Shown here one piece after another: positions 12,162 to 24,227 of a stretch of 64,000 nucleotides of DNA. Origin of the DNA: Pontederia crassipes (lineage: Eukaryota > Streptophyta > Magnoliopsida > Commelinales > Pontederiaceae). The translations under genes were made by a program, and so were the position numbers. Location of the stretch: positions 31,004,874-31,068,873 of the forward strand of contig CM060195.1 in the NCBI GenBank assembly GCA_030549335.1. Direction: 5' to 3'. Below the pieces are notes generated by a model. The model had not been told where the DNA came from. It saw only the letters and a program-made list of their open reading frames with translations, and made no database searches. Position 1 is the stretch's first letter, and the number at the start of each line of letters is the position of its first letter.

Positions 12162-12610
12162 TACTACAAGAAAAATGGACATTTCCGATGGCCCCGTCCA
12201 TCGGAAAACCAAGAAAATCCGTAATCCGTTAGAAAAGTGAGAGTTACAAATAATTTCCCATGGGCGCAAAAATTCATCGCAAGTTTTGACGGTTGCGGCT
12301 GTCAGAAGTTCCGACGGAAAATTGTCCGTCGAACTTACGATGGCTATAACTGTCGAAAGTTTTGATGGCTCCAGAACTTTGGCGCTACATCTGTCGAAAC
12401 TTCCGATGGTTAATGTCGATGGAACTTTCAATGGTTATATACTTTTGCGACGGCTTTGTCCGTCGGAATTATTTTTTAGAATATTAAAAATTGGCCACCT
12501 GCGCCTGAACCAATCGCGGGCCGCCATATCCAGTCGCTTGGAGGCCGATCGTCTCTAGGCGGCCTTGGCCTGATCTGCTGCCTCACGGCCGATTTGATCT
12601 CCAGCGTGTC
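12162..12610 (+). mobile_element. CACTA-like element, left arm (split by LTR elements)
   Basis: It begins tACTACAAGAAAAATGG, a CACTA terminus with its first C changed, followed by dense GACGG/CCGTC/TCCGATGG motifs to about 12480 and then a GC-rich stretch. This matches the arm plus core order of the complete element at 26470. The GC-rich core is interrupted by the LTR elements at 12621-16238 and 17088-25786. The presumed right arm resumes at about 25787-26243. Confidence 0.65.
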
Positions 12611-12620
12611 ACAGGCTCAT

Positions 12621-13402
12621 TGTTTGCTTCTCCAAACACCCCGCACGACACCTCACCTCCTCGGGACGTGTGTTCAGCCTCCAAGAGCACTATTATGGAG
12701 AAACCATCTTGGTTCATCTCCTAGCATACCATGCCTTCACGCCCTCATAGAACACACAAAGATAACACAAAGAGATAAAGGGGAAAAGCTTGTGATTTCA
12801 TTCACTCGACTTCACCGTTTACAAATGGGGAAGATACATGAGTTTATATAGAATAGCCATCCTCATTAACTCCACTAATTCAGCCCACAAAATTAGGGAT
12901 CTCCCAAGATGATCCCTTGAATCTAGGGATCCTACAAAATCCTCTAGTATAGCAAAAAATCCCTTTGGTGTGTCTGATCTTCTTACCAGAATCTCCTTGA
13001 TCTTCTCACCAAGGATCACACATGGATAGTCCTCGTAACTAGCCTAATTTCTCGAAATCCTCCTGGATAGATGAATCTTCCCAAATATCCTCCTTGATTT
13101 TTGGGTGGTTAAGATCCTCTGCATCCCAACGGTTGCCGCTGCCAAGCCTCTCGTCCCAGAAGCTTTCAGTTGGAAGTTTCCTGGTGCCAAACATCCTACT
13201 TGATGTCTAACAACCTAGATATTCAATTTAGGATGATTAGATTCTTCTTGGGATAATATTGCCTCTCCATTGCCAAAGTGGGCAAGGGTGATGCCTCCTG
13301 CATCCCACTATGTCCTATAGGTACATCCCAAGTCCCAGACTCCAAGTCCTCATCCTAAACTTCAAGTCTTCACCTTCAAAGCCTCCTGCTTTAGTTCCAT
13401 GC
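12621..13402 (-). repeat. 3' LTR of the minus-strand LTR element
   Basis: It pairs with 15504-16238. Both start TGTTTGCTTC and end in TTCCATGC, and share long blocks such as CCCTCATAGAACA and AGATAACACAAAGAGATAAA. It is about 45 bp longer than its partner owing to a small indel. Confidence 0.8.
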
Positions 13403-15503
13403 TTTGGACATGGGAAAAAAGTGGGGCGTGGCATCCTCCCCCACCCAAGCCATTACCGTCCCGACAATGCCTTGTCTCGGTGCCATATGCTTCCATCCAA
13501 GAAAAAGCCTTCAATTCACTCCTTGCTTGAACCGTCTGGAAGGCCTCCTCGTCCTCCGACTTGTTGTGTCTTTGGCCACGCTTGTCTTTCAGTCCGAAGG
13601 CGCCACCCTGACTTGATCATCACTCCGTTGAAGATTTTGGACATAGCTTCCTTTCTACTGCCTCGGGATATGGCCAACATGCCACATTGCCAAATTTGGC
13701 GTCTTCGCCCACTAGTGCGGACTTGTTGTCTGAAGGTGCACCAATGATCTAGTCTTCACTCTGTTGAAGACTTTAGGATGCAACTCCCTTGTTGCTGTCC
13801 CGGGACATGACCAACACGTCATGTCTTGAACTTTGACCTCCGTGCCTCCTTGCACCTGTCTGCTCGTATGAAGTCCGAGATTGGTAGTTTGCTCCTACCA
13901 ACCAGTATGCCTCCTACTGGCATCCCATCTCTTGATGACGTTCCTATCCAAACTGATCCTCGAGTGCCGTCTTGTTATCCGAAGGCGCCACCCGCCCTGA
14001 TCTCCGTTGCACCGAAGATCTCGGGACATAGCTTACTCGCTACTGTCCCTAGATATGGACTGCACGCCATGTCCCAGACTTCTATCCTCGTGCCTGCGCC
14101 GCACCTACCTTCTCGCCTAAAGTGGGTTGGTGGACTACTCCCACCAATCAGGATGTTGTCCCCCAACATCCCAATGCCAAGTGTTGTCCTCTGCTCGAAC
14201 CGAACCACTTGAGGTTCTTTTCACGAAAGTCCCTATTCGAACTATGCCCCATCGTGTGCCACCTTATTGTCCGAAGGTGTCATCTTGGCTGCCAACTCTT
14301 GACTGCTACAATCTTCACTCTAAAGATCTTGGGATGCCAACTCCTCGTTGTGTCCTAGGGATGCAGACTGTGCACCACGTCCCAAGGACATGACCTCCAC
14401 GCCATGTCTTCACCTTGCCCGGATGCGTCCAGTGCACTTGGCCATCGTCCACCCTCCCAAGCCATGAAATACTCTATCCCGCTGCCTAAATTCATCTGAT
14501 CAAGTTCATACTTGACTTGATCGATCGGTGCCACCTTGTTGTTTGAAGGTGTCACCTCGCCATAGTCTTCACTCCACTGAAGACCTTGGGATATCGACTT
14601 CTCGCTGTTGTCCCAGGACATGATGCCACGTCCCAAACTTCCACTCTTGTACCACATCGCACCACGCTGCTCGAAGGAAGTTGGAGGGTTGGTAGTCTGC
14701 TCCTACCAACCTGGATGTCTCCCTGCAACATCTGCACCAACTCTCGTCGAGGGTCCTTGCTATGCCAAGAACTTTCTGGATGACCTCTGTTGGCCCAAGC
14801 CGTCGCACCCCGCCATGCAAGTTTATGAAGGATGGCCCTGCCGGGTGTCAACTCCTTGGCTAGTCCGCTCCAACATCCTGCATGCCTATGCTCCTCTAGA
14901 ATATGGGCCTGCTCACAGCCTACCACCACAGCTAAGGCAACCACATGCCCTGGACTTACTGTCGCGCTTCTTGGTTCTTGTTTCTAGCGTCCTGGTCAGT
15001 TGGATGACCACTGCACTTGATGGGTCTGCTCCCCCACCAATGCCGCTGCCGAGCACCGCCCGCCTTGGAATGTCGCCCCGAGTGCAAGATCATAGAAGGG
15101 TTGCTCCTGCCTCCACCAACAAGAACATGTCGCGGAGTCTCCTCTCCAATGTCATGACCTCCTCTACAAGGGCCACGAAGAACTCCGCACTTGGGGACTG
15201 CACCTGAGGCGCATCGAGCCACCGTGCCTCAGTGGACAAACCTCCGCGTCTGCCGAGCCTTGCATCATACCCTCCACAGGATGACGATTTTCAGCAACGA
15301 AGGCGCCACCTGTCGCTTTTCCTTCATCAACGTGTCTATCTTGTGGATCTTGGCATTGAGTTCCCAAGTCCCCCTCGAATTTGGTTCTCCATGTTCCTGC
15401 ATGAACTCAAATTCTCCCAAATTCCTTCTTGAACTTGGCTCTGATACCATATTGTATCAGAGTCGTACCTTGAGGGACCAGGCTCTAACACCACTGGTCT
15501 CAT

Positions 15504-16238
15504 TGTTTGCTTCGCCAAACATCATGTGCGGCACGACGGTTCCCCTTCTCAGGATGTTCGTTCAGCCTCCAAGAACACTACTATGGAGAGATCATCCTAG
15601 TTCATCTCCTAGCATGCCACGTCTTCACGCCCTCATAGAACATGCAAAGATAACACAAAGAGATAAAGGGGAAAAGTTTGTGATTTCATTCACTCGAATT
15701 CACTGTTTACAAATGGGGAGGATACATGAGTTTATATAGAAGAGTTATCCTCACTAACTCCCTAACTAAATCCACTAATTCATCCCACAATATCAGGGAT
15801 CTCCCAAGATGATCCCCTCAATCTAGGGATCCTACACAAACCTCTAGTATAGCAAAAACCCCCTTTGGTGTGCCTGATCTTCTTATAGGAATCTCTCCTT
15901 GATCTTCTCACCAAGGATCACACATGGATAGTCCTCGTAACTACCCTAATTTCTCGGAATCCTCCTGGCTAGTTGAATCTTCCCAAAACTCCTCCTTGAT
16001 TTTTGGGTGGTTAAGATCCTTTGCATTCCAACCGTTGCTGCTACCAAGCCTCTCGTCCATGCCAAACATCCTACCTGATGTCTAACAACTCGGATCTTCA
16101 GTTTGGGACGGTTAGATTCTTCTTGGGATGATATCGTCTCTCCGTTGCTAAAATGGGCGGTGGGGACGCTGCCTACGTCCTAGGCAGGTCCCAGATTTCA
16201 AGTCCTCACCCCAAAGCCTCTTGCTTTGGTTCCATGCA
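15504..16238 (-). repeat. 5' LTR of the minus-strand LTR element
   Basis: Partner of 12621-13402. It lies next to the tRNA-Met primer binding site at 15437-15449 (read on the minus strand). Confidence 0.8.
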
Positions 16239-17087
16239 CCTCTAGTCACCTCCCCATATCCCAGCGCCGCATGCTGCAATGGAAAGCAAGTGCCTCTTGT
16301 ACCTTACTTTCCATCCGCCAACCTACCATCTTTGGAACAATCGCATGGTTCCTTCCAAGGGCTAGCCTTCTTTCTCGAAGCTTGCCTCTTCTACTAGTCA
16401 CTCCTCATGGCTAGCCTTTCTTATCGAAGCTTGCCATTTTTGTTGGACCTCGGGATGAGTTGAGTTGGGCTGGACTGATGCCATTGTGCCGCTACGTCTA
16501 CATGGCCGTGCCGTGCCTGCTTTGCCGTGCCACGCCCAACCATCATGTGCACCGAGCAAGGGTGTCGCCCCATGGAGCCTCCTCGCGCCATCTTCCAACT
16601 TTGTTCATCCCAAACTGTCCATCATCTTCAGGTTACTGACCATGCCTCCTCGCCGTCTAACATCCATGCCCTCGTCCATCTCCTACTCGGACTAGGAGTC
16701 CTACCCCTACCAAGAGTAGGAGTGCGTCTCGCCTCCACGCTCATCGCACGCCTGCCATGCTCGTCCCATCTCCCACTCCTATGCGTACTAGGAGTGCCGC
16801 GCCTTCTACTCACCCGCTGCATGGGATGACCTTTGCTCCGGGGCGTAACCACATCCCGCTGCCAAATCGGGTAGCGCCCTGTCCCAAGGACATGTACCAT
16901 GTCCTAGGCCTGCTCAACCTCGTCGCATCTCTTGGTATTGCTCCTCGTCTCAAAGCCTTCTACTTTCGTTGCTATGCATCGGGTCGCTGCGCACGTCCTG
17001 GTGTGACCCAATGTTGCATGCTGTCCCTGTCTATTTAGCTTGCGACTGTTGTGTCCCAGTCCCGTCCTGGGACATGGCAGAGAGCGG
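16239..17087. other. GC-rich repeat-like DNA of unknown identity
   Basis: About 850 bp, GC-rich, with recurring CTACTCC/TAGGAGT words. No LTR partner, terminal inverted repeat or protein family is recognised. It lies between two LTR elements inside the split CACTA element and is probably transposon-derived. Confidence 0.4.
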
Positions 17088-17481
17088 TGTCACCCCAACT
17101 TAGGCGGGACGTCGGGGCACAGCAGGCCGAGCGGGCCATGGCTGGGGCGCGCCCCTGGACACGCCCAGGCGCACGGATGCTCCGGGGCAGCAGGAAGAGT
17201 CCCTGTCCACTTTGGCATTATGTTTGCTTTGGCATTATGCCCACTTGGGCAGTGGACGAGGTGTGGCGAGCATGGAGGCAAGTTGCACTCCTACTCCCAC
17301 TTGAAGTAGGACTCCTACTCCTACTTGAAGTCAAAGTCCTACCGATCAAGAACGAGACGCGAAGGCCTCATGGGATGAAGACCCCCTGCCCAAAGTGGCA
17401 TAATGCTTGGTCGGGTATTATGCTCACTTTGGCAGCGGACACGGTAAGGCGCGGGCGCGGCACGACGCAGCGGGGCGCGTG

Positions 17482-20030
17482 TGTAATACCCTGAGACCCA
17501 CGTGACTTTCACGTGCTCGAAGTCATCTCTCGTTACGCAATTCTATTAAAATAATTTTGCAAAAAATAAACTCTATAAAATGCGAAAATAATAATAGGAT
17601 CGTCTAAAATCTATAACGTCAAGGAGCTGGAAACGTACATGACTCCATAATAGTAAATATGTGGAAAAGAAATAGCTAATCAATAATCTAGTAAGACTTA
17701 ATCCTACACAATGTGCAACATCTCTATCACTGAGTCTGTCCACCTGTATCACTATCTTCAATCATCTCACCTTGCCGGGAAAAACCCATGAGTATAAAAA
17801 TACTTAACACGTAAAGTCTTACTATAACAATAAATCAATAACGATATGAAACGATGAACAATAGAACCCTGGAGAGATCAATATGGTGGGAGCTCAATAA
17901 TCAATAGGTCAATATATCAATAAATCAATAAAGTCATAAATCAATAAAGAGGATCAGGTAAGAGGTCAAAGGACTAATCAATATCAATTATCAATTATGC
18001 TTGAACACTATGGCACTATCCGATTTAACAATTTCAATTCCATATCAATATGATCATCAGTCAATAACAATATTCCATCCGATTCAATGGGCGGAGGCAA
18101 AGCCGGTCAACGCCAATATCCGAATGACCATGATTCAATTCAATTCAATTATCAATCAATTCGATTCTGTTCAATTCAATTTCAATTTCCATTCTATTCA
18201 ATTCAATCTTTGGAGTTATCCAATACAACAGGGAGCACTCAATCAATTAAGGGAAACTCCATGTCTCTTTCATATAGGCCAATGAGGGATCAAATCACGG
18301 TAAGCTGCCCTCCAATAATAGCGCTAACAATAGCTTTGTGATGATGGGGAACATGACCATCACAGGATAACCATAGCTTCCCTAAAGGATGACGTCTCAA
18401 ACCTCTAGGTACGCTATCTGTCCCATACAATATCCATATCAAATAACAATGTGGCCCAAGGGGACTTAGAGACAATCGAAGAACATGGAGACCCAATAGT
18501 TTTCACTTTTTATCTTGTTTGCCTAATGAACCTATCTTTAACCATTTAAATTAGGTTAAACAAGGACTCAATCAAGGAAAAATTACTGGATCAATATTAT
18601 GGTGGATAACAAGATCTGATGGAGTAACGATAACGATAACAAGATTTGATGAGGTCAAATCTGTTAACAATATGATGATGATGATTAGAAATAATTAGCT
18701 ATAGTAACTATTAAATTATCCATAATAAAATACTCGAAATTATGTTTTTTGTTCTCAAAACCCGACCCGTGTTCGGAGACGCTCAAAATTACCACGATCA
18801 GGGCAAACCGGGTCGGGTGTGTAGTGAATCCGGGCCGGGTCAGCCGGTTCACCTTCAATTACGATCGAGCCGCAACCCGAGTCGAGCCGAAGCCAGAACA
18901 CGGGCCGGGCCAATAGGAACCTAGGCCGGGTTTGACAAACCGATATGGTTCTGAGTCTAACTCGGTCCGAATTCTATGTAATCCGAGCCGGGAACAACAA
19001 AACCCGGGCCGAGCCATCGACGGAGAAACGCGTTCCGATGCGACTTTTCGACCACCATAATAATGTCATACGATTTCTAAACTATGCATATGATATATCA
19101 ATGAATTCTCGGTACAAAGTAGAAGAGAATATGGTTCCATATCGTGGAAAACCGATGACATAGGGATTCTCCTACGTATCTACAGTTGGCTAAAAAACCA
19201 ACTTGATTCCCTCTGCTTGCGCGAGTTGTCCGACTTCGGCCGACGATATCTCTCTGTCCACGTCCCGAAACTTGCGGCCACCATAAATTGCACTTTTGTG
19301 TGTTTCAGCTTGAGCTGTACGAGACAAAATTTTCCTGTAACTCTAAATTCAATGGGATGAATTGCATTCTAATACTCAAAATCTCACTTATCAGAGCCCA
19401 TTGTGGAAGTATTGTCAAATATCTACTCCTAACCGTCAAAGCGAGCCCTTTAATTCAATTCTTCATTCTTTAATTAAGAATGATTTGATCCTCTTATTTC
19501 TCGAATCGAGAAGTAGCATATTGTTCCACGGAGCTAAGGTCCAAAATCTTGGAAGATCTTCTCCTATATGCCGTCTTCAAAACCAGCCGCTGCGTGCTCT
19601 CGAGTGTGCTTCGGTTCGCATGGAAATGAGGGGACAAGAGGGGCTCATGGAACTGAAATCTTTGTTTACCCAAAGGAGTTTTCTAGCCACCCCTTTGATG
19701 TTAGCGCAGGCTAGGATTTTCAATTCTGTTGGGCCTTGGACTCTTTTAGAATCAATCTTGACCATCCATCAATAATTAATCACCCCATAATTTCTCAGAA
19801 ATAATTAAATATGAGATTAATTAATTTTCATACTTATCACCATAACAATTCTATCTCTTTTCAAATTCCATCATATCTTTTCAACTTATCCCATAATTCC
19901 CATCAATCAAAATTAATTAATTCCAAAATATGAGATAATAATTTTCTAAATATTATAAAAATATTTTCTAAATATGAATAATTTTCTAAAATATTCATTT
20001 ATTTATTTAATAAAAATTGGGGTTGTTACA
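17482..20030. mobile_element. Probable solo LTR (2.55 kb) nested in the gypsy 5' LTR
   Basis: This is the sequence absent from the 3' LTR of the host element (compare 25080-25110). It starts TGTAATACCC and ends GGGTTGTTACA, imperfect inverted ends with the TG...CA form of an LTR. No coding region or internal primer site is visible, so a solo LTR is the simplest reading. The interior is AT-rich with a GC-rich block of GGCCGGG words at 18740-19040. Target duplication is unclear (GCGTG left, ACGCA right). Confidence 0.6.
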
Positions 20031-20126
20031 ACGCACATGGCAGCGGCGGCGGCTGAAACCCTCAAGGGTCCGACCCATCTTCAGGAGTCCAGGCGGCTAT
20101 CTCCAAGAAGGAAAGTAAAGTGCATG

Positions 20127-20799
20127 CACTACAAGAAATATGGGTATTACTATAATTTCCCCGAAAATAGTCAAAAACGTCATTTTCGATGGTTTTTTCA
20201 ACGGAATCGATTCGTCCGAAAAATGGTCATCGCAAATCAATTTCTGACGGTTGGAAAAAAAATGCCAGAAATTTTGACGGAAGTCCAGCGGTCACGATCG
20301 CCGATATTTGCGGCGGTCAACGAAATTGTCGAAACTTCGACAGTCGATGAAAGCGTCAAAGTTTCGGCGGTTGCGACTGCCGAAACTTTCGACGGTCGCG
20401 ATGACCACCGAAACTTTTGACGGTCGCGACGACCGCTGTAAATTTCGACGGTTGCAACATAATTTCGACGGAAATATCGACATTCCTAATCGTCGAAAAA
20501 TAAAATAATTATATAACAAATAACATAATTTATTATTTTTATTTTTGACGGTTGTAACCGTCGGTAATTCCGTAAAAAATTGCGACAGATGGATATCCAT
20601 CGGAAATATCGATGTTTCTAATCATCGAAAAATAAAATAATAATATAATAAATTACATAATTTATTATTTTCATTTTCGACGATTACAACCGTCGGTAAT
20701 TCCGTTGGAAACATTTTCGTCGCAAAATCCATTGTAAATTGCGACGGATTTCTATCCGTCGGAAATTGCCCGTCGAAAAATGGCAATTTTCTTGTAGTG
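20127..20799 (+). mobile_element. Small CACTA element (673 bp) with 3-bp target duplication
   Basis: It begins CACTACAAGAAA and ends TTTTCTTGTAGTG, a proper inverted repeat pair, flanked by ATG at 20124-20126 and 20800-20802. The uninterrupted 3' LTR of the host element at about 25185 shows the empty site. The interior is almost entirely GACGG/CCGTC motifs separated by AT-rich spacers, likely transposase-binding arms. It has no coding capacity and moves only in trans. Confidence 0.93.
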
Positions 20800-20873
20800 A
20801 TGGGCACTTACTTTCCATCATGAACGAACGAATTAGCTTCGAGAAGGAAACCTGGCCAAAGGAAAGGAAGGGC

Positions 20874-21401
20874 TGCTCTCCTAAATAGGATGGCTGAGAA
20901 TTGGAAAGTAAGGGCAGCCGACCCTAGCTTTCCATATGGCTTAACCAGCCCTCCTTCTCTGCGGCCGATCATGGGGCAATCGACGGAGGCGATCGTCCCG
21001 GGTGTTCAACTTGGTAAGTTAGCTAGGAATTATTTGAATGTAGTTAGACACCCAAATTGGGGGTTTCACAATCAGGGCTATCATATAGGATCCTTGATTT
21101 AGGGAACATTATAAGTGGCAAGCCTCAAGAGGTGGATTGCTCTCCTAAATAGGATGGCTGAGAACTAGAAAGTAAGGGCAGCCGGCCCTAGCTTTCCATA
21201 TGGCTGAACCAGCCCTCCTTCACTGCGGTCGATCATGGGGCAATCGACGGAGGCGATCGTCCCGGGTGTTCAACTTGGTAAGTCAGCTAGGAATTATTTG
21301 AATGTAATTAGACACCCAAATTGGGGGTTTCGCAATAAGGGCTATCATATAGGATCCTTGATTTAAGGAACATTATAAGTGGCAAGCCTTAAGAGGTGGC
21401 C
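20874..21401 (+). repeat. 264-bp tandem duplication inside the gypsy 5' LTR
   Basis: Two nearly identical units (about 20874-21137 and 21138-21401) each carry TGCTCTCCTAAATAGGATGG and CGATCGTCCCGGGTGTTCAA. The 3' LTR at 25255 onward has only one copy, so the duplication happened after this element inserted. Confidence 0.88.
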
Positions 21402-21680
21402 GTCCCTAACACTATATAAGGAGGCCATTGACCGAGCTATGTATTCAATGATCGGAGTAGCGATTAAACTATCCCTTAGAATAAGAGTTCCGTGCTTTCC
21501 CCCAAACCGAGTGCTTCTCTTCTATTGTGCATCCTTGGTAGTTTTTCATTTTATGCAGGGCGTACGACCGAGTTCAGGGGCGGATGACCATGAGAAGGCT
21601 ACTGGGATCTTGGCGCAGCAAGGTTCCAAGCCGGCACATCCTTGACTTCGTGGACAGCAGAGTTTAAGGGCGTGACAACA

Positions 21681-21692
21681 TGGTAGCAGAGC
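21681..21692 (+). other. Primer binding site of the gypsy element
   Basis: TGGTAGCAGAGC starts three bases after the LTR end TGACA. It matches the 3' end of initiator methionine tRNA at 11 of 12 positions. A perfect version TGGTATCAGAGC lies 40 bp downstream at 21721. Confidence 0.75.
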
Positions 21693-22179
21693 GAATACAA
21701 TCCTACACACCTCTGATACGTGGTATCAGAGCGAAGGCTCCGCACAATGATGGGAGAAGGAGAGGGTCCTTCAACTAGAAGCCACACCGCTGAAGTACAG
21801 GCCACTGCAGGAGGCGGCGGCCAGGGCGCGCGAATCAACCGCAGGTGGCGGCCAAGGCGCTCGGGACGCGAGAACCCAAGGCAGCGCACCCCATTCTGGT
21901 GGCGCAGAGGGAGAATAGTGATGGAGTTCGACTCGCGGGAAGTCCAAGGAGCCGCCGAGCATCTTGGAGAGGCAAGTCGACCAATTGGGCTAAAAGCTTC
22001 AAGACACGGACGCGGCTGTCCTAGACTTGGAAGTTGTGGCGGGGCAGCACGCCCAGGCGCTTGACGAAGGAGCGACCGCGCTCAATGACATGCAGGCGAG
22101 ACTTCAAGCCATGGAGGCAGCCATGGGCGATGGAGGCCGACATCCTTCTCTTGAAATGGCAATTCCTCGATGGAGGAGG

Positions 22180-23159
22180 AATGGCGGTACACGCGTCCGC
22201 TCCAAAGTTCACAGGGCCCGAACCCCGAAAGTATGATGGCATTCGATTAGTGACGACCATCGACGACTTCCTCTTGTGCTTGGAGAAGGGCTTCAAGACC
22301 AACAAGATCGTGGTCGAGAAAGACCAGATCGACATGGTTGTCTGGTACCGGCGGAAGACACACTTCTATGGTGGAGGCGCATGGAGGATGAAATCGCGAA
22401 GGCTACGGTGGTCATCGACACGTGGGAGGATTTCACAAAGAATTGAAGAGGCATTTCTACCCCGGCAACGCCCAGGAAGTTGCCATGATGAAGCTGACGA
22501 TGCTACATCAGACCGGCTCGATGAAAGAATACATCGAGTGATTCTAGTCGATCATCCTGGAGATGCCGGGTGTGATAGAAGAGTCGACATGGCTCTTCTT
22601 CTTCTTGCGATGGTTGAAGTCTTGGGCAGTGCAAGAACTCAAGCGGCTGAAAGCGACAACCATGAAGGTAGCATTGGTTGCGACCGAGGCGCTCGTGGAG
22701 TACGCGGCCAATCATGACCTTGGCAAGAAGGCTAAGGAGAAGGGCAAAGCGGACGAGAAGGGACGCCAAACCACGAAGAGAAGTGACAAGAAAAAGGAAG
22801 AGAAGAAGGTGGTGTCTTCTTCCAAGGCCGACGGCAAGAAGACCGTCCGATGCTACATCTATGGAGGGCCGCACTATGCGAGGGAGTGCGACAAGAAGAC
22901 GGGCTTGGAGGCCATGGCCGCGACCTCGAATGAAGAAGGGGCCGCCCATATTGTGTCCATCATGGCCTTGATGGCCACAGTGGCGACACTTCCGACCAAA
23001 GGGACGAAGAAGACCACGAAGGGCCTCGTCTTCGTAGAAGTCATGGTGAATGGCCACACCAGTACCTCGCCCATATTACTGACCCTAGATGGTGTTTGGT
23101 TAGTCTTCCAAGGAGAAAAGCATGAGGTGTCGAAGACTAGGGCCCTACCCAAGTCATGA
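22180..23159 (+). pseudogene. Broken gag and protease-like region of the gypsy element
   Basis: Starts near FTGPEPRKYDGIRL, followed in shifting frames by a capsid-like stretch (DTWEDF, HQTGSMKEYIE). The open block at 22563-23159 has a Lys/Glu-rich linker and then CYIYGGPHYAREC, a CCHC zinc knuckle whose second Cys has become Tyr. After that comes VMVNGHTSTSPILLTLDG, where the aspartic protease active site would be and no normal DTG remains. Several frameshifts and stops are needed to connect the parts, so it is dead. Confidence 0.75.
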
Positions 23160-23162
23160 ACA

Positions 23163-23612
23163 TTGGCGACCACGGTTGCAGAGGTGGGTCGCGAGGAGGA
23201 TCCTGTGCAAGGCATGAAAGACAGAGAGGACTTTCGACAGTTCCAGAGGACTCTCGACGAATTGGAAGTTCGTATGCTAACGCAAGAAGGTCTTAGGGGC
23301 GAGATGCAATCCTTGAAGGTGAAGTTCAAGGTTGCACTTGCAAAGGAGGTAGTGCTGATAGAGAAGAGATTCCACGACAAGTTTGACCTTATGGAATCTG
23401 AGATGGCACTACTCCGCTCATCCGTCGATAAGTACACCTCGAGACAAGGGATGCACAATGGTAGATTTGATGAGGGAACAAACTCATCAAGTTCTGTGGC
23501 CTCACAGGCCATGGCGCAGGATGCACAAGTATTCGGATGTGGCGGGCCACATCAATTGTGGGAATGTTCGCACAACACTTGTGGGTTGATTGAATCTGAA
23601 GAATCATCATAG
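23163..23612 (+). pseudogene. Coiled-coil-like open frame with a second zinc-knuckle-like end
   Basis: A roughly 149-codon open block downstream of the protease-like remnant. It is rich in Glu, Lys and Leu with heptad-like spacing (FRQFQRTLDELEVRM, LIEKRFHDKFDLMESEM), and ends with VFGCGGPHQLWECS, which resembles a retroviral-type zinc knuckle with its first Cys lost. The order is unusual because gag-like sequence follows a protease-like region. It may be an N-terminal gag piece joined by recombination. I assign no function. Confidence 0.45.
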
Positions 23613-24227
23613 CAGACATGCAGGACAAAGGGTTGTCGTCCAGGGTGGCTCTATTATGGAGTTGCAGGATCTTTTCTGGGCCAAGGAGACGTGCAGGACA
23701 AGGAGCGGTCCTTGGGCTGACCCGATGCTGGGTCATCCCCCCTGAAGTCTTGATCGCGGATAGTAGGGCTGCCGAAGCAAGCAGCAACCATCCCAAGATC
23801 ATTGGCATCGAGGAGGGAGCCATCGACGGAAGTTGGCAATGAGAAGTAGAGGGAACTTCTTGGTTCGTAAGGGTGCATCAACGACAAGGCCGCAGCCCTC
23901 CCAGACATGCTGAGAAGGGTGAAGACAGCAACGGATGGAAGAACGTCTAAGGACGTTCGAGGACCTGAAGGGCGATATTCATTTTTTGGAAGCAGGTTCA
24001 TGGTGTTTTCTCGATGAGGGTTCTTCACTTTTTCCTAGGATCAAGTCGAGAAGGACAGAGGACATGACTTCAAGGCAGGGGAGATGTGCGACTTGCTGAG
24101 GTGGCCAAGTCCAATGGATGCTGGAAAGAGAAAGGAGCTTCGAAGGGCAAATGCAGAGGAGTGCCACGACTTGACTAGGGCTGACCATCTTGGTGCAGCC
24201 CGGACGAAAATTTTGGTGGAAGTGTGC

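Larger units (their letters stand above)
12621..16238 (-). mobile_element. Non-autonomous LTR retrotransposon, minus strand
   Basis: Two direct repeats (12621-13402 and 15504-16238) flank 2.1 kb of internal DNA. Immediately inside the right-hand repeat, at 15437-15449, is the reverse complement of TGGTATCAGAGCC, the usual primer binding site for initiator methionine tRNA, which sets the orientation as minus with the 5' LTR on the right. The internal region has long but low-complexity frames on both strands, and I recognise no gag, protease, integrase or reverse transcriptase. It therefore looks like a non-autonomous (LARD-like) element or a deleted one. A clear target-site duplication was not found. 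Confidence 0.7.
17088..21677 (+). repeat. 5' LTR of the gypsy element, interrupted twice
   Basis: LTR sequence occurs as 17088-17481, 20031-20126 and 20800-21677. The gaps are a solo-LTR-like insert (17482-20030) and a CACTA element (20127-20799). Within the last block a 264-bp stretch is tandemly duplicated. Confidence 0.85.

Noticed and set aside
13310..15739. Several 100-200 codon open frames on both strands between 13.3 and 15.7 kb
   Set aside because: They overlap in opposing frames inside a GC-rich noncoding LTR element, have no recognisable domain and no consistent codon use.
18000..18240. CAATTCAATTC-type repeats near 18.1 kb as a possible CRISPR-like array
   Set aside because: Short degenerate simple repeats in a plant nuclear LTR-like insert, without regular repeats and spacers.
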